Shown one piece after another: positions 36,194 through 44,921 of a DNA stretch of 64,000 nt. The notes beneath the pieces are model-generated. The model did not search any database. It was not told the DNA's origin and saw only the letters and a list, made by a program, of their open reading frames with translations. Each line of letters starts with the position of its first letter. The stretch's first letter is position 1. Made by a program: the position numbers and the translations under genes. This DNA comes from a virus, in the IMG/VR virus record IMGVR_UViG_3300044998_001357, positions 84,784-148,783 of that record. One strand, written 5' to 3'.

Positions 36194-36329
36194 GCTGCTC
36201 CTTTAGTAAACGAAGAAGTTCGTCACGCTCCTGAATCAGTTTCAGTTTCTCCTGTCGCTCCTTATCAATTTGCTGGCAGGATTCGATGTATAGTTGCCCG
36301 ACATACTTGCAAATTTCCGTGAAGTCCAT
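36174..36329 (-). CDS. Unknown 51-residue protein
   Basis: ATG at 36329 with TGAGGG 6 bases upstream opens a 51-codon frame (MDFTEICKYVGQLYIESCQQ, then a charged coiled-coil-like helix with KLKLIQERDELLRLLKEQ). It sits between a terminator and the 354-residue gene, which it overlaps by 20 bases. Good ribosome site and protein-like composition make it real; function unknown. Confidence 0.6.
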   Translation of the reverse strand: MDFTEICKYVGQLYIESCQQIDKERQEKLKLIQERDELLRLLKEQRGEQKS

Positions 36330-36340
36330 ATATACCCTCA

Positions 36341-36367
36341 AACAAAAACCCTCGTTTTCACGAGGGT
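36341..36367 (-). terminator. Rho-independent terminator after the tube gene
   Basis: On the minus strand, ACCCTCG, loop TGAAAA, CGAGGGT followed by a U-rich run (TTTTTG). The 7-bp perfect stem (36348-36354 with 36361-36367) plus the U-tract lies just past the stop of the tube gene, so it should cut down transcription into the chaperone and tape-measure genes. Confidence 0.8.
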
Positions 36368-36402
36368 AAAAAGAATCCCCTGAAATAGTACAAGGCGAAC
36401 GC

Positions 36403-37404
36403 TTAGGTCAGACCACTCGGGTCTTGCGGGTGAGTAACCTTCATATCGTTGAAGTTACTGTACGTGTACGTCAGTGTCATGTTGCCACCGTTCTGACCGG
36501 CGTTCGCGCCACCCTGGGTCACGCCCGAAAGCTTGTTCTTGGAACCGCAGTGGACCACCAGGCCTTCGCGGGTCTTAATCACGATGGTTCGGTCCACGAG
36601 GTTCGAGGCATCTTCCAGTGCCGACACCTTATCGCCCTCGGTGGCAATCACCTCAATTTCCGTGGTGACCTCGACCGGGAAGGTCGCATAACGGTGATAG
36701 GGGCCTTTTCGTCCCAGTTCGAACATTTGCTCGCGACCTAGGTTGGTCGACACGCGAATACTCTGAATCGGCACCTGGAACCGGTCGCCGGTAACCGCCA
36801 GTTCGTTGGTGCCCGAGGCCGAAATGCCCGGAATATCCTGGGGCAGAAGGCAGCCGGCCGAACCAAAGAGTACGTCCTCGCGGCGATTCACGCCCTCAGG
36901 CGCGAGCGGCGAGTCGTTGTTGTTAAAGGCCGTGGCGGTAAAGGTATTGTTCCAGACCTTGTTGTTACCCACCAGTGTCACCGATTCGGTGCTGTTGTTA
37001 CCCACATTAAAGCTGTAGCTTACCGAACTCACATAGACTCCCGAAACCGTCATCTGCGACAGCGGGACGCCCGAAGCCGATTCCTGCACGTCCGAATAAA
37101 TACTCGCGCCAATCGTGGCTCGAATATTGGAGCGGCCCGACAGGGTAGCGCTCGAAGCCCCTTTGGTGGCCAGCAAATAAATCGGGCAATAACCGTCGAG
37201 CACCTTCTCGAGGGTAACCTCCACATCCGGAATGTTTTCGATGTTTTCGTAAATCGAAATCTGGCCAATTTCGAACACCTGCTCCAGGTTGAATCGAGTA
37301 TTGACGCCGGCCTGCTGCAAACCCTTAACGCTAGTGTAAATGTTCTCACCGCATCTGGAAATGCCAACCTGCTGTACCGCGTAGTAAATACGCTTATTGC
37401 TCAT
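36403..37404 (-). CDS. Major tail tube protein candidate
   Basis: A 333-residue protein from ATG 37404 (MSNKRIYYAVQQVGISRCGE). It is beta-rich with alternating short strands (QISIYENIENIPDVEVTLEK, ATLSGRSNIRATIGASIY, SESVTLVGNNKVW-like), and ends TLTYTYSNFNDMKVTHPQD. Position between neck proteins and chaperones/tape measure, and followed by a strong terminator as highly expressed structural genes are, suggests the tail tube. An upstream in-frame start at 37452 adds 16 poorly protein-like residues. No sheath gene lies beside it. Confidence 0.6.
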   Translation of the reverse strand: MSNKRIYYAVQQVGISRCGENIYTSVKGLQQAGVNTRFNLEQVFEIGQISIYENIENIPDVEVTLEKVLDGYCPIYLLATKGASSATLSGRSNIRATIGASIYSDVQESASGVPLSQMTVSGVYVSSVSYSFNVGNNSTESVTLVGNNKVWNNTFTATAFNNNDSPLAPEGVNRREDVLFGSAGCLLPQDIPGISASGTNELAVTGDRFQVPIQSIRVSTNLGREQMFELGRKGPYHRYATFPVEVTTEIEVIATEGDKVSALEDASNLVDRTIVIKTREGLVVHCGSKNKLSGVTQGGANAGQNGGNMTLTYTYSNFNDMKVTHPQDPSGLT

Positions 37405-37467
37405 TTTGGACTCCGTGTACACCTCGCCGTGTTTATCCACGAACAGGTACACCGGAATCCAAAACGA

Positions 37468-38412
37468 TTAGGGAATATCTACCTCGATGCGCAAGTTGAC
37501 CTGGCAATACCGAATCCCACCCAGACCGGCTCGCTCGTAACTGCGGGCATGCTGGATACGAATCTGACGCCACTCGAAACCCCCCTCACCAGAGGGTTTG
37601 ATTAGGTCTGGATACATCATTCCTGAGGGTTTGGGGGTTCCGTTCCAGTCCAACGGAAACGCGTCCCGGGCAAACATCTGATTCACGTCAAAACCAACCA
37701 GTCTCTTTCCGACCTGATTGGTGATTGCATCGTGTAACCAGCGGTAGGTGTCGGGGTCTTCCGCGAGGATGTGAAAGTGGACCTCTTGCTCAACGATTTG
37801 TACCTGGCTACCCAGTTCGTATCCTTTTCGCGAGGTGACATTGGGAACCACGTCAACCACCACAGCGGGTAGCTGAAGACGATACTCACCGGGAATATCC
37901 CAGACCCCTGAACCGGTCTGGGTAAAATGCGGGTCGTCGGAGCGGAACGAATCTTTCTGGAGTCGTCTCCAGCCCTCGTTGTTCGACGTGTAGACCTGAA
38001 AAAGTCGATAGCTATGTTCGCACTGAACAATACTTGTGGGTGAAACCGGCGGATGGAAATGGACCTGGCCATTGGGATAATCCACGAAGTGACCCGATGC
38101 CCGAAAAGTGCCGTTTACCCACACGCCCGAGACCCGGATGGGTTGCTGGTCAAACTCCACGCCGGTTTCCCATACCCAGTCTTTTCGAAATCCCTGCCAG
38201 ACCTGACCATCGGGATAACGCGGGTCCGAGACGGGTCGCAATCGCGTTTCGTCGATGTTAAAACAATTGGGCTGACCCATTCGAGCAGAGAAGAAGCCAC
38301 CCACCCCCAAAAAACCCCACTGGAAAAAAGTGGTCAAATTGGCTTCCAGCTGTTTGGACAACAGAGACTCGTGAACACCCCGGACACCTTTTAGCTGTGT
38401 GTGGGTCGGCAT
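37468..38412 (-). CDS. Neck/head-tail structural protein
   Basis: A 314-residue protein (QLEANLTTFFQWGFLGVGGF, NGQVHFHPPVSPTSIVQCEH, LQLPAVVVDVVPNVTSRKG). It overlaps the next upstream gene by one base and lies between connector genes and the tube. Beta-rich; no enzymatic motif. Assigned as a neck or tail-completion component from position only. Confidence 0.5.
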   Translation of the reverse strand: MPTHTQLKGVRGVHESLLSKQLEANLTTFFQWGFLGVGGFFSARMGQPNCFNIDETRLRPVSDPRYPDGQVWQGFRKDWVWETGVEFDQQPIRVSGVWVNGTFRASGHFVDYPNGQVHFHPPVSPTSIVQCEHSYRLFQVYTSNNEGWRRLQKDSFRSDDPHFTQTGSGVWDIPGEYRLQLPAVVVDVVPNVTSRKGYELGSQVQIVEQEVHFHILAEDPDTYRWLHDAITNQVGKRLVGFDVNQMFARDAFPLDWNGTPKPSGMMYPDLIKPSGEGGFEWRQIRIQHARSYERAGLGGIRYCQVNLRIEVDIP

Positions 38413-39053
38413 TAGAAACCTCGCTGAATCTCTTCGATGATGACTGCCGGAATGACTTTTTCCAGGGGGTACAGTGCTCGCGTAATCCAGTTATCCTGAG
38501 AGGTGCCGGAATACTCAGGTGGAACCTGCCAAGTACCCGAGCGCACCATGATGGCACTATCGGTTCGGGAACGTGCCGGATGGCCATAACTAATCCGGTG
38601 GTCCAAGACCAGTACCTCCTGGCCACGAAGAGTCAGCCACTCCAGCCAGTCAATTATGTAGCCACCCTCTGAGCGATAACTCCCATCAGCCGCGAGAACT
38701 TCAGAGTAGTCTCCTTTAAGTATCTCGATGCGTAAACCGCCATGAACCTCTCCACCCAGAGGTTTGACCCCCTGAGAGGTCACGCGACAACCTGCCGATA
38801 GATTCTGAATCACCCTCTGAATCACAAAGGCCGCATCCACCACACCCAGTTCTGAGCGAAGCGCTCCTTTCAGGAGCGAGTCGTACTCGGGAGACTGGGT
38901 AAGTCGTTCAGCAATCAAAATTCCAATCCGGTTACGAATAGGAGTCACCGCTTGTCCCAAAGCTCGATTAAGCTCTTTGGCAATCGCCTTCAGAATTGCG
39001 TCATAAGTCTCGGAGGGACTCATGAGGCTTAGTTGAAAGCGAATATCAGCCAT
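38412..39053 (-). CDS. Head-tail joining/tail-completion-like protein
   Basis: A 213-residue protein. The N-terminal helices (AILKAIAKELNRALGQAVTP) and a following beta region (GLRIEILKGDYSEVLAADGS) resemble phage tail-completion (gp10-type) layouts. The start overlaps the preceding zinc-ribbon gene by 8 bases. Function inferred from gene order between connector and tube. Confidence 0.45.
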   Translation of the reverse strand: MADIRFQLSLMSPSETYDAILKAIAKELNRALGQAVTPIRNRIGILIAERLTQSPEYDSLLKGALRSELGVVDAAFVIQRVIQNLSAGCRVTSQGVKPLGGEVHGGLRIEILKGDYSEVLAADGSYRSEGGYIIDWLEWLTLRGQEVLVLDHRISYGHPARSRTDSAIMVRSGTWQVPPEYSGTSQDNWITRALYPLEKVIPAVIIEEIQRGF

Positions 39054-39588
39054 TGAACTGTTCCCATACCGCGTAGAAGTAGCGGTTTTGAATGATATTG
39101 CTTCGGTCGCCGGGTTGGACCAGTAACCGAAATTTGTTGCGAATCAAACCCTGAATCGGTAGTTGCAAAACTAAATGGTCACACTTCAAAATTTTGGGTA
39201 GGTCTTTCAAGAACCCCTTGGTCTCCACCAAAGAGTAAGGAACAAACATATTCTGTTTTGCTATTGGCAATGGCGTAACAAAACGTCTTAAATCCCAGTT
39301 GCATCCAAGCGTTATTTGCTCGGACACCTCTTCGGGCTTTCGGCCCTCACCACCGCACAAGGGGCACTTCCCGCCGGTAAAAGGCGAGGGGCCCCCACTG
39401 CGGTAACGGCCCATCGAACGACCCGAGAGCGGGTCGACAATACAATTCGAACACGCAACGAAACGAGGAGGGTAAACCAGAGAACAGGTTTTTCCCAGTC
39501 CGCCCTCCTCCCCATTGGCAAGAAGGTCATCCAGGGCATCCTGGATAACCTGTTTGGTCTGCGCATCGAGGGCAAAGATTTTAGCCAT
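39046..39588 (-). CDS. Zinc-ribbon structural/connector protein
   Basis: A 180-residue protein with CSNCIVDP near residue 47 and CPLCGGEGRK near residue 75, a zinc ribbon in the middle of the chain; the C-terminal half (LVLQLPIQGLIRNKFRLLVQ) is beta-rich. Similar zinc-containing proteins occur among head-tail connector genes of large phages. Its ATG directly abuts the previous stop. Confidence 0.5.
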   Translation of the reverse strand: MAKIFALDAQTKQVIQDALDDLLANGEEGGLGKTCSLVYPPRFVACSNCIVDPLSGRSMGRYRSGGPSPFTGGKCPLCGGEGRKPEEVSEQITLGCNWDLRRFVTPLPIAKQNMFVPYSLVETKGFLKDLPKILKCDHLVLQLPIQGLIRNKFRLLVQPGDRSNIIQNRYFYAVWEQFNG

Positions 39589-39776
39589 TATGCGTTCCAG
39601 CCGCTGGGTGCCACTTTATACCGGTTATCGAGATTCACGACCGTCTGCATCGAATCGATATTGGGTAACGAAGGAACCTCGGGCCGCTGAAACAGACTGG
39701 TCTTGCCGGGTCGAGCAACCGCTGCCGCGCCGTCACGAATCGGTTCCGAGGGTACTGCCTTGGAATAAATCGCCAT
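39588..39776 (-). CDS. Unknown 62-residue protein
   Basis: A small, Pro/Ser-rich and largely disordered protein (MAIYSKAVPSEPIRDGAAAV, FQRPEVPSLPNIDSMQTVV). It lies 12 bases after the connector-like gene and shares one base with the next stop, so it is in the structural operon. Function unknown; possibly a small decoration or neck part. Confidence 0.5.
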   Translation of the reverse strand: MAIYSKAVPSEPIRDGAAAVARPGKTSLFQRPEVPSLPNIDSMQTVVNLDNRYKVAPSGWNA

Positions 39777-39788
39777 GTTGAGACTCCC

Positions 39789-40280
39789 TTAAAAGTAACG
39801 ATTGTAATCGTTTTGGTGTGCGTAAAGCCGAAACGGGGTCATCACCGCAGCACCTGCAATGCCGCCCGACTGAGTGGTCAGATATTCCGCCTTGGCGTCC
39901 GTATAGACGGCGCACCACCCCTTCTCCAGGAGCTTTAGCTTACCCTGGAGATTACCTCGCAGGTCGATGGCCGAAGTACCATCCTTGACCGCGATAGCCT
40001 GCTTGGCCGCAAGGATGGCCGCACCCCGGTCAGCGATACAGGCCGCTTTCAAACAGACGAGGTTGATAAACGATTCGTCTCTCGTCCCCATGGTTGGGTC
40101 CGGCGTCAGGGTCTCATTAACAACATCCGCGCGATAATCAAGTGGGAAGGGAAGCTCCTGAGCCACCTGAAACGCCGCCACCAGGATAAGACGCAACAGC
40201 GAATCATCGGTGTAGGTTTGAGCTTCCTGGTCGTTGACCATCACCCGAACCACCAGAAGCATTTCTTCGTCCCAGGCCAT
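39789..40280 (-). CDS. Head-tail connector-like helical protein
   Basis: A 163-residue predominantly helical protein (LLRLILVAAFQVAQELPFPL, INLVCLKAACIADRGAAILA) like the helical adaptor subunits that sit under portals. ATG 40280 has GAGGTGG 5 bases upstream; a GTG 6 bases earlier is also possible. Role inferred from its place between the fibre-like genes and the neck genes. Confidence 0.5.
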   Translation of the reverse strand: MAWDEEMLLVVRVMVNDQEAQTYTDDSLLRLILVAAFQVAQELPFPLDYRADVVNETLTPDPTMGTRDESFINLVCLKAACIADRGAAILAAKQAIAVKDGTSAIDLRGNLQGKLKLLEKGWCAVYTDAKAEYLTTQSGGIAGAAVMTPFRLYAHQNDYNRYF

Positions 40281-40287
40281 GACCACC

Positions 40288-40602
40288 TCACTTCAAATTG
40301 GGATATACCTTAAACTTTTGAATTTCGGAGTGGTTAATCATCCCACTGGGAAACCCCACCACGGCCTGAACCTTCCAGTTGCCGGGAAGATTGATATCCC
40401 CTGGTTCAACAATGTATTCCATCTTGCCATCCGTACCATCGGTGACCAGCACCGCCTGTTTGTCCAGCACGCTACCGTCAGGTCGAGAGAACCACATACG
40501 CAGATTATTGGCATTCTGCAAATTCATAATGGAACCATCCTCGTTTTTCAGAGTGACCCGAAACGAGGTGCCCACATCACCAACATGGATTTCGCCCGTC
40601 AT
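40288..40602 (-). CDS. BppU-N-like Ig-fold baseplate protein
   Basis: A 104-residue beta-sandwich protein: TGEIHVGDVGTSFRVTLKNE, LRMWFSRPDGSVLDKQAVLV, IVEPGDINLPGNWKVQAVVG. This matches the N-terminal domain of phage upper baseplate proteins, which often appears alone near head-tail genes. Starts 8 bases before the next gene downstream. Confidence 0.65.
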   Translation of the reverse strand: MTGEIHVGDVGTSFRVTLKNEDGSIMNLQNANNLRMWFSRPDGSVLDKQAVLVTDGTDGKMEYIVEPGDINLPGNWKVQAVVGFPSGMINHSEIQKFKVYPNLK

Positions 40603-40604
40603 GA

Positions 40605-41285
40605 TTAAAACTCCTTTTGTCTCTTAGGAGTCCACAGAAACGGATAGACTAGCTGGATGGCCGAATCAAACTCGTACTGCGAAGCCAGCATCAACTCGAC
40701 TTCGAGAATGGTGCCTGGTGCCGCACGTACCACCCAGAACAGTTCGGCCGCTGTCAGGACGCTATTGAGGTCTTGCCACCCCAAGACCATCTCAGCACCC
40801 AGTCGGCTACGAGTACCCCAAACCGGCTGACAAAGAGTACCGGTTCGTTGGTAAACATTCCATTCGGGAACAAGGTCGTGAGCCAAAACCGCTCGCAGGG
40901 ACCACGGAACCGACGAGATGAGCCCCACCCGTCCACGGGCCGGCCAGGTCAAGGTGAGCAGAGCAGCCAGTGTGGAGCGTTGGTTCCAGATTGTTTGAGC
41001 CGACCGATTAGCTAGCGACCGAACCGACCATTGCAAACCATCCTCCGTCCCAGCCGGCGTCCGGGCTGACCACAAAAGCTCCTCTTCTTGGCCAATAGGC
41101 ACATAGGTATTCCACATATAAGAATAAGTGCTGGAGAGCGGCGCATAAACAGACCACACCGTCTCGCTACTGGATGACACCGCCTGGACTGAGCCAAGCT
41201 CTGAAACATAGAGCGAACCCAGCTGGTACTGGCGATTGCTGACCTGCTGGAGAGTACCCTCGGGAGTTTGCAAAAGCCGTGTCAT
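40605..41285 (-). CDS. Trp-repeat structural protein
   Basis: A 226-residue protein made of about ten degenerate repeats of 18-20 residues, each ending in an aromatic-containing strand: ETVWSVYAPLSSTYSYMWNT, LLWSARTPAGTEDGLQWSVR, TIWNQRSTLAALLTLTWPAR, VPWSLRAVLAHDLVPEWNVY, QPVWGTRSRLGAEMVLGWQD. The Trp-x-Val/Ala-Arg pattern suggests a regular beta stack or propeller. Its stop neighbours the Ig-like gene by 2 bases, and its start overlaps the fibre-like gene by 4. Likely a fibre or adaptor part. Confidence 0.55.
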   Translation of the reverse strand: MTRLLQTPEGTLQQVSNRQYQLGSLYVSELGSVQAVSSSSETVWSVYAPLSSTYSYMWNTYVPIGQEEELLWSARTPAGTEDGLQWSVRSLANRSAQTIWNQRSTLAALLTLTWPARGRVGLISSVPWSLRAVLAHDLVPEWNVYQRTGTLCQPVWGTRSRLGAEMVLGWQDLNSVLTAAELFWVVRAAPGTILEVELMLASQYEFDSAIQLVYPFLWTPKRQKEF

Positions 41286-42643
41286 GAAAACTCCAGTCGC
41301 GGACAGACAAAGAGCGTGGTGCTCGGCCGAGCCAGATAAACCATCAGTCGCACAGGCCCTTTTTTCTGGGGGGTAAAGGTCAAGCTTAACTGCTGGCGAA
41401 TCGGGTTTGTGATACCGGTAGTATCCCAGGTCGCCAGACTAGTGGGATGACTAACCCCTGCTGCCAAGAAGGGGTTTATCCGCCCACTTAAAAACGTCGA
41501 CCGAGGAAAGTTTGCGTCCGCCAGGTATTCGGCTTCCAGCCACACATCTTTATTTGTAAGTGTTACGCCGTTATTCAGAATATGAAGCGTGACTGTAACT
41601 GGTACTTCCTCCTGGTCATTCCAGAAAGTAATCGGGTCACTGATGAGCGGCCAGAACAGACTGGTGTTGGAGCGAGAGACCATGGCCCTAGAGAAAGGCG
41701 TCACTCCATTGCCGGCACCATTCTCTCGAACCACAACTGTTTCGGTTGTGAGTGTGCCCGCAAAGGACTCATCCTGAAAACGATAGTTGGTGCTGGCGCT
41801 ATCACAATTGAGCAGACGAATATTTCCGGAACCCGGACCCGGTGGCGGACCGGAGACCAGGGCAACTCCCGCCCCCAGGCGACAGTTCCTAAAGAGGTAA
41901 TCAACGCGGTCTTGCCCAGGCTGGATAAGAGCATGACCACTACCCAGAGCCGAAAGGTCCACACCGTGAAGCTCGGCGTGTCCACCCATGCAACCATTAC
42001 CCGGACCAATAAATAGACGGGTGGCAGTAGTTCCTGTTAAAATCAGACTTCCACCCCGCCAGGAAAAGCGAGCACGAACCGCGATACGGCAGTTTGTGTT
42101 GTTGAAACGAATATCTGTATTTACAAGTTCGAGAAAAGCATCATCCTGACCAGTGTTGGAAACACCAATATTGATTCGGTTTGCTGCAGTCGATGCACTA
42201 GGAGGAAGAACGCTGATGCGTCCTGACTCAATACGCCACCACCAGGGGGAGAGCGAAGTAAAATTGATTTCCGTACCGCCGCTATTGTTTTGCACGTTCA
42301 TGCGAATCTCAATACCGTAGGCGTAGGCAAATCCAGCCAAGGCAACGCCCCCTGCGTTCGCAGTTGTTGTTTGTATGACAGCTGTGGTGCGAAAATCTTC
42401 TGGAGTGGGCGGAACATTGCCACCAACTCGCCGAACACACAATACCTGACAGGGGTTGGCGGCAGTTCCTGGTGAGGTGATTGTTCGAGACCAGGTAATA
42501 TTCTCGTTATGGTCGTCGGCGATATAAAAAACATCCCCGGCCAACCGTCCGGTAAACGCGGTGTCCAGACGGGTAAAGGCATTGGCCCAATCCGCGCCCG
42601 TCCCGGCACCCGTCGCTCCGCTCCAGACATAATAGCTTGCCAT
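41282..42643 (-). CDS. Fibre-like beta-helix protein, paralogue of 42643
   Basis: A 453-residue protein starting at ATG 42643, which overlaps the previous TGA (TGATG). It resembles pectate-lyase-type beta helices: GDVFYIADDHNENITWSRTI, LELVNTDIRFNNTNCRIAVR, LFRNCRLGAGVALVSG, IRLLNCDSASTNYRFQDESF, and ends RLMVYLARPSTTLFVCPRLE. The neighbour gene ends SCVVCLARPSTTLYFCPKPE, so they are duplicated genes. A role in host recognition is inferred. Confidence 0.65.
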   Translation of the reverse strand: MASYYVWSGATGAGTGADWANAFTRLDTAFTGRLAGDVFYIADDHNENITWSRTITSPGTAANPCQVLCVRRVGGNVPPTPEDFRTTAVIQTTTANAGGVALAGFAYAYGIEIRMNVQNNSGGTEINFTSLSPWWWRIESGRISVLPPSASTAANRINIGVSNTGQDDAFLELVNTDIRFNNTNCRIAVRARFSWRGGSLILTGTTATRLFIGPGNGCMGGHAELHGVDLSALGSGHALIQPGQDRVDYLFRNCRLGAGVALVSGPPPGPGSGNIRLLNCDSASTNYRFQDESFAGTLTTETVVVRENGAGNGVTPFSRAMVSRSNTSLFWPLISDPITFWNDQEEVPVTVTLHILNNGVTLTNKDVWLEAEYLADANFPRSTFLSGRINPFLAAGVSHPTSLATWDTTGITNPIRQQLSLTFTPQKKGPVRLMVYLARPSTTLFVCPRLEFS

Positions 42644-44412
42644 CAGCTTATCTCCGGCTTGGGGCAGAAATACAGGGTTGTCGAGGGACGCGCCAGACAG
42701 ACCACACAAGAAACAAATCCGGCCATTGCAGCCGTGAAGTTGGTCCGGAGTCTCTGGGTTACCGGTGAGGAGATTCCTGTTGTTACCCAGGTTGCGTTAC
42801 TGGATTCCTTGTTCACGGCAGTACTCAGTATCGTTAGCTTTCGGTCCGAAGCAAAGCTCGAACGAGGATGAGTGGCCGAACCCAGGAACTCAATTTCTAG
42901 CCATACATCCTCATCTGTAAGAGTGATACCATCGCTAAGTATTTCGATAACCACACTCTGTTCGACGCCAGTAACCTCATTCCACAGGTAAATTGGGTCG
43001 CTTGTGAGCGGCAGGAAAAACTTGGTATTGGCACTTGAAATCATAGAACGACAAACCGGGGTCGTTCCGTCTGTGGCACCACCCACGCGATAGATATTTG
43101 TGCCGTGAAAAATCGACCCCGTGTAGTCACGCCGAAAATAACGGTAGTTGGTGCCGGCGCTGTCAGAGTTGACCACACGAAGGTTGGTGCCTCCAGGACC
43201 AACCACGGCACCAAGCGCCAAATTGACCGAGGAACCCAGTTTGCAGTTCTCAACCTGAATTCGGTGTGGGGCAGCCAGGGAAACATTAAACAAATTTCGC
43301 GAAACACCAAAAGGGGAAAGGTCCACACCACGAATGAGGATGTTCTGACTCACACCGATGGTTGTGGATGCTAGAGTCGTGGGAACGGTGGATGAAGGAT
43401 GTAGACCGCCCCCCAACCACTCCAGGGTTGAATTTACACTCATCAATTGCGAGGTTGACCCAAATCGAAGCATACAGTTTATAAGTGTCAGCTTGGCATT
43501 GTCAAGCGATGAGCTATTGATACCAACATTAATTCGCGATAGAGTATTTGTGCTTGGGATAGATAAAACGCAATTTTCGAGAGTCCAGGCCCAAGGATTA
43601 TTCGAGTTAAAACTAATATTGGTTGTTGAATTGCTTGCATTTGCGGAGAATGTTAAGCCATACACATAAGCAAAACCACTAAAGGAAAAGTCGCCTGTAC
43701 GATTTTGGCTTTCTGAACCGGTGGTGGCGAGTTGGGTGGGCGGCGCAATCGAAAATGCCGAGATATCAAATGGGCCTGTAAAGCGCTGAACACAAATGAT
43801 GGAAACAGGATTTGCGGCCGTTCCCGGGCTGGGAAAAGAGATGATGTTGCTGGTGGTGGTTGCGGCGTGGGTGTGACCCACGTAAATCGTGTCTCCTGGA
43901 GCGACAATAGTTAAAAGATGGGAAATTCGCGCAGCCGGCGCGGTCCATTTTCCAGTTGCTCCCTCAAATAGTTTAACCCACGTAACGGTTCCATCGGTAT
44001 AATTTTGTCCGTATGGTCCGCTCCAGCCCGGCTCGGTCGCGCCGGTGGTACCGGTATACCTACAAATCATGAAGTATCCGCTTATGGCGGCGGACTGAAT
44101 CACTCGCCCAATCGGAATGACGGTATTGGGAGTCCAGAGGGGTGCGTCGGCACTATCCCCATTGAGCGCACCAACACCGGTACATTCCTGCCACACAGCG
44201 GTGCCGTCATTAACGACAGCGCCACGTGTCAAGCCCCAGGCCGGCTCGGTTGCACCCGTAGTGCCGGCCTGAATACAAACATAAACACGTTCAGTGTTGT
44301 AGGTTGCTGTAGTCTGGCGTACACGGGCGTTTATATTAACTGTCGTGTTGGCAGTCCAGGGGACGACAAAATTTGTGTACGCAAGGCTATCACAGTACCA
44401 GTTCGGCATCAT
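42643..44412 (-). CDS. Fibre-like protein with two carbohydrate-binding-like modules
   Basis: A 589-residue protein. The N-terminus has two copies of a short module: CIQAGTTGATEPAWGLTRG...NDGTAVW and CRYTGTTGATEPGWSGPYG...TDGTVTW, the TGATEP-x-W / DGTxxW pattern seen in tail fibres and chitin-binding-like domains. The rest is a beta helix paralogous to the downstream gene (GFAYVYGLTFSANASNSTTN, IRGVDLSPFG). The duplication followed by loss of the modules in one copy explains their relation. Probably an adhesin. Confidence 0.7.
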   Translation of the reverse strand: MMPNWYCDSLAYTNFVVPWTANTTVNINARVRQTTATYNTERVYVCIQAGTTGATEPAWGLTRGAVVNDGTAVWQECTGVGALNGDSADAPLWTPNTVIPIGRVIQSAAISGYFMICRYTGTTGATEPGWSGPYGQNYTDGTVTWVKLFEGATGKWTAPAARISHLLTIVAPGDTIYVGHTHAATTTSNIISFPSPGTAANPVSIICVQRFTGPFDISAFSIAPPTQLATTGSESQNRTGDFSFSGFAYVYGLTFSANASNSTTNISFNSNNPWAWTLENCVLSIPSTNTLSRINVGINSSSLDNAKLTLINCMLRFGSTSQLMSVNSTLEWLGGGLHPSSTVPTTLASTTIGVSQNILIRGVDLSPFGVSRNLFNVSLAAPHRIQVENCKLGSSVNLALGAVVGPGGTNLRVVNSDSAGTNYRYFRRDYTGSIFHGTNIYRVGGATDGTTPVCRSMISSANTKFFLPLTSDPIYLWNEVTGVEQSVVIEILSDGITLTDEDVWLEIEFLGSATHPRSSFASDRKLTILSTAVNKESSNATWVTTGISSPVTQRLRTNFTAAMAGFVSCVVCLARPSTTLYFCPKPEIS

Positions 44413-44909
44413 CCAACCTCAGACAACGGGTCGCTCGCGTTGGCAAGGGCGGCATCTTGCTGAGCCAAAGCGGTCAAAACACCCTGAGCCCAGGCCTTGA
44501 CCTTCCCGGCGCTTTCAGGAGTAACTCCAAGCATTGTCTCGATTTGCTGGAGGGTTGCTGCGGCGACACGCTGGGCAAACCCCCGCGCAGTTGTAAAATC
44601 CGTTTGTGCAGCAAAATAACGCAGGAGATGCCGAGCCCCCTCCTGGGCCGTCAGGTCAACAAACATAAAATGAAAAAGACTATTGCCGGCCTCAACCCAC
44701 TGAATGAGCCTGAGCCGTTCTGCCTGGCGAAGTTGGTCGTTAATCGCTGCGGCAGAAACCGGTAGCTCGGCCTCAACATCCTGATTGGCCTCGGCGAGAT
44801 AAACTCGCTGATGAATCGTGTTGGTATGGTCAACATGTTCCTCCTGAATAAAGCGTCGACCATCCTTCTGAACGAGGTCTTGCACCACCCGACTCAAAAC
44901 AATGGGCAT
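44409..44909 (-). CDS. Unknown structural-operon protein
   Basis: A 166-residue helical protein (LVQKDGRRFIQEEHVDHTNT, AAAINDQLRQAERLRLIQWV, LLRYFAAQTDFTTARGFAQR). It precedes the fibre-like pair and overlaps its start by 4 bases. No domain recognised; may be an assembly helper for the fibres. Confidence 0.5.
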   Translation of the reverse strand: MPIVLSRVVQDLVQKDGRRFIQEEHVDHTNTIHQRVYLAEANQDVEAELPVSAAAINDQLRQAERLRLIQWVEAGNSLFHFMFVDLTAQEGARHLLRYFAAQTDFTTARGFAQRVAAATLQQIETMLGVTPESAGKVKAWAQGVLTALAQQDAALANASDPLSEVG

Positions 44910-44921
44910 CGAAAAACCTCC

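Noticed and set aside
42643-42709. Longer start for the second fibre-like gene
   Set aside because: The 22 extra residues overlap the upstream gene in another frame; ATG 42643 overlaps the stop exactly (TGATG).
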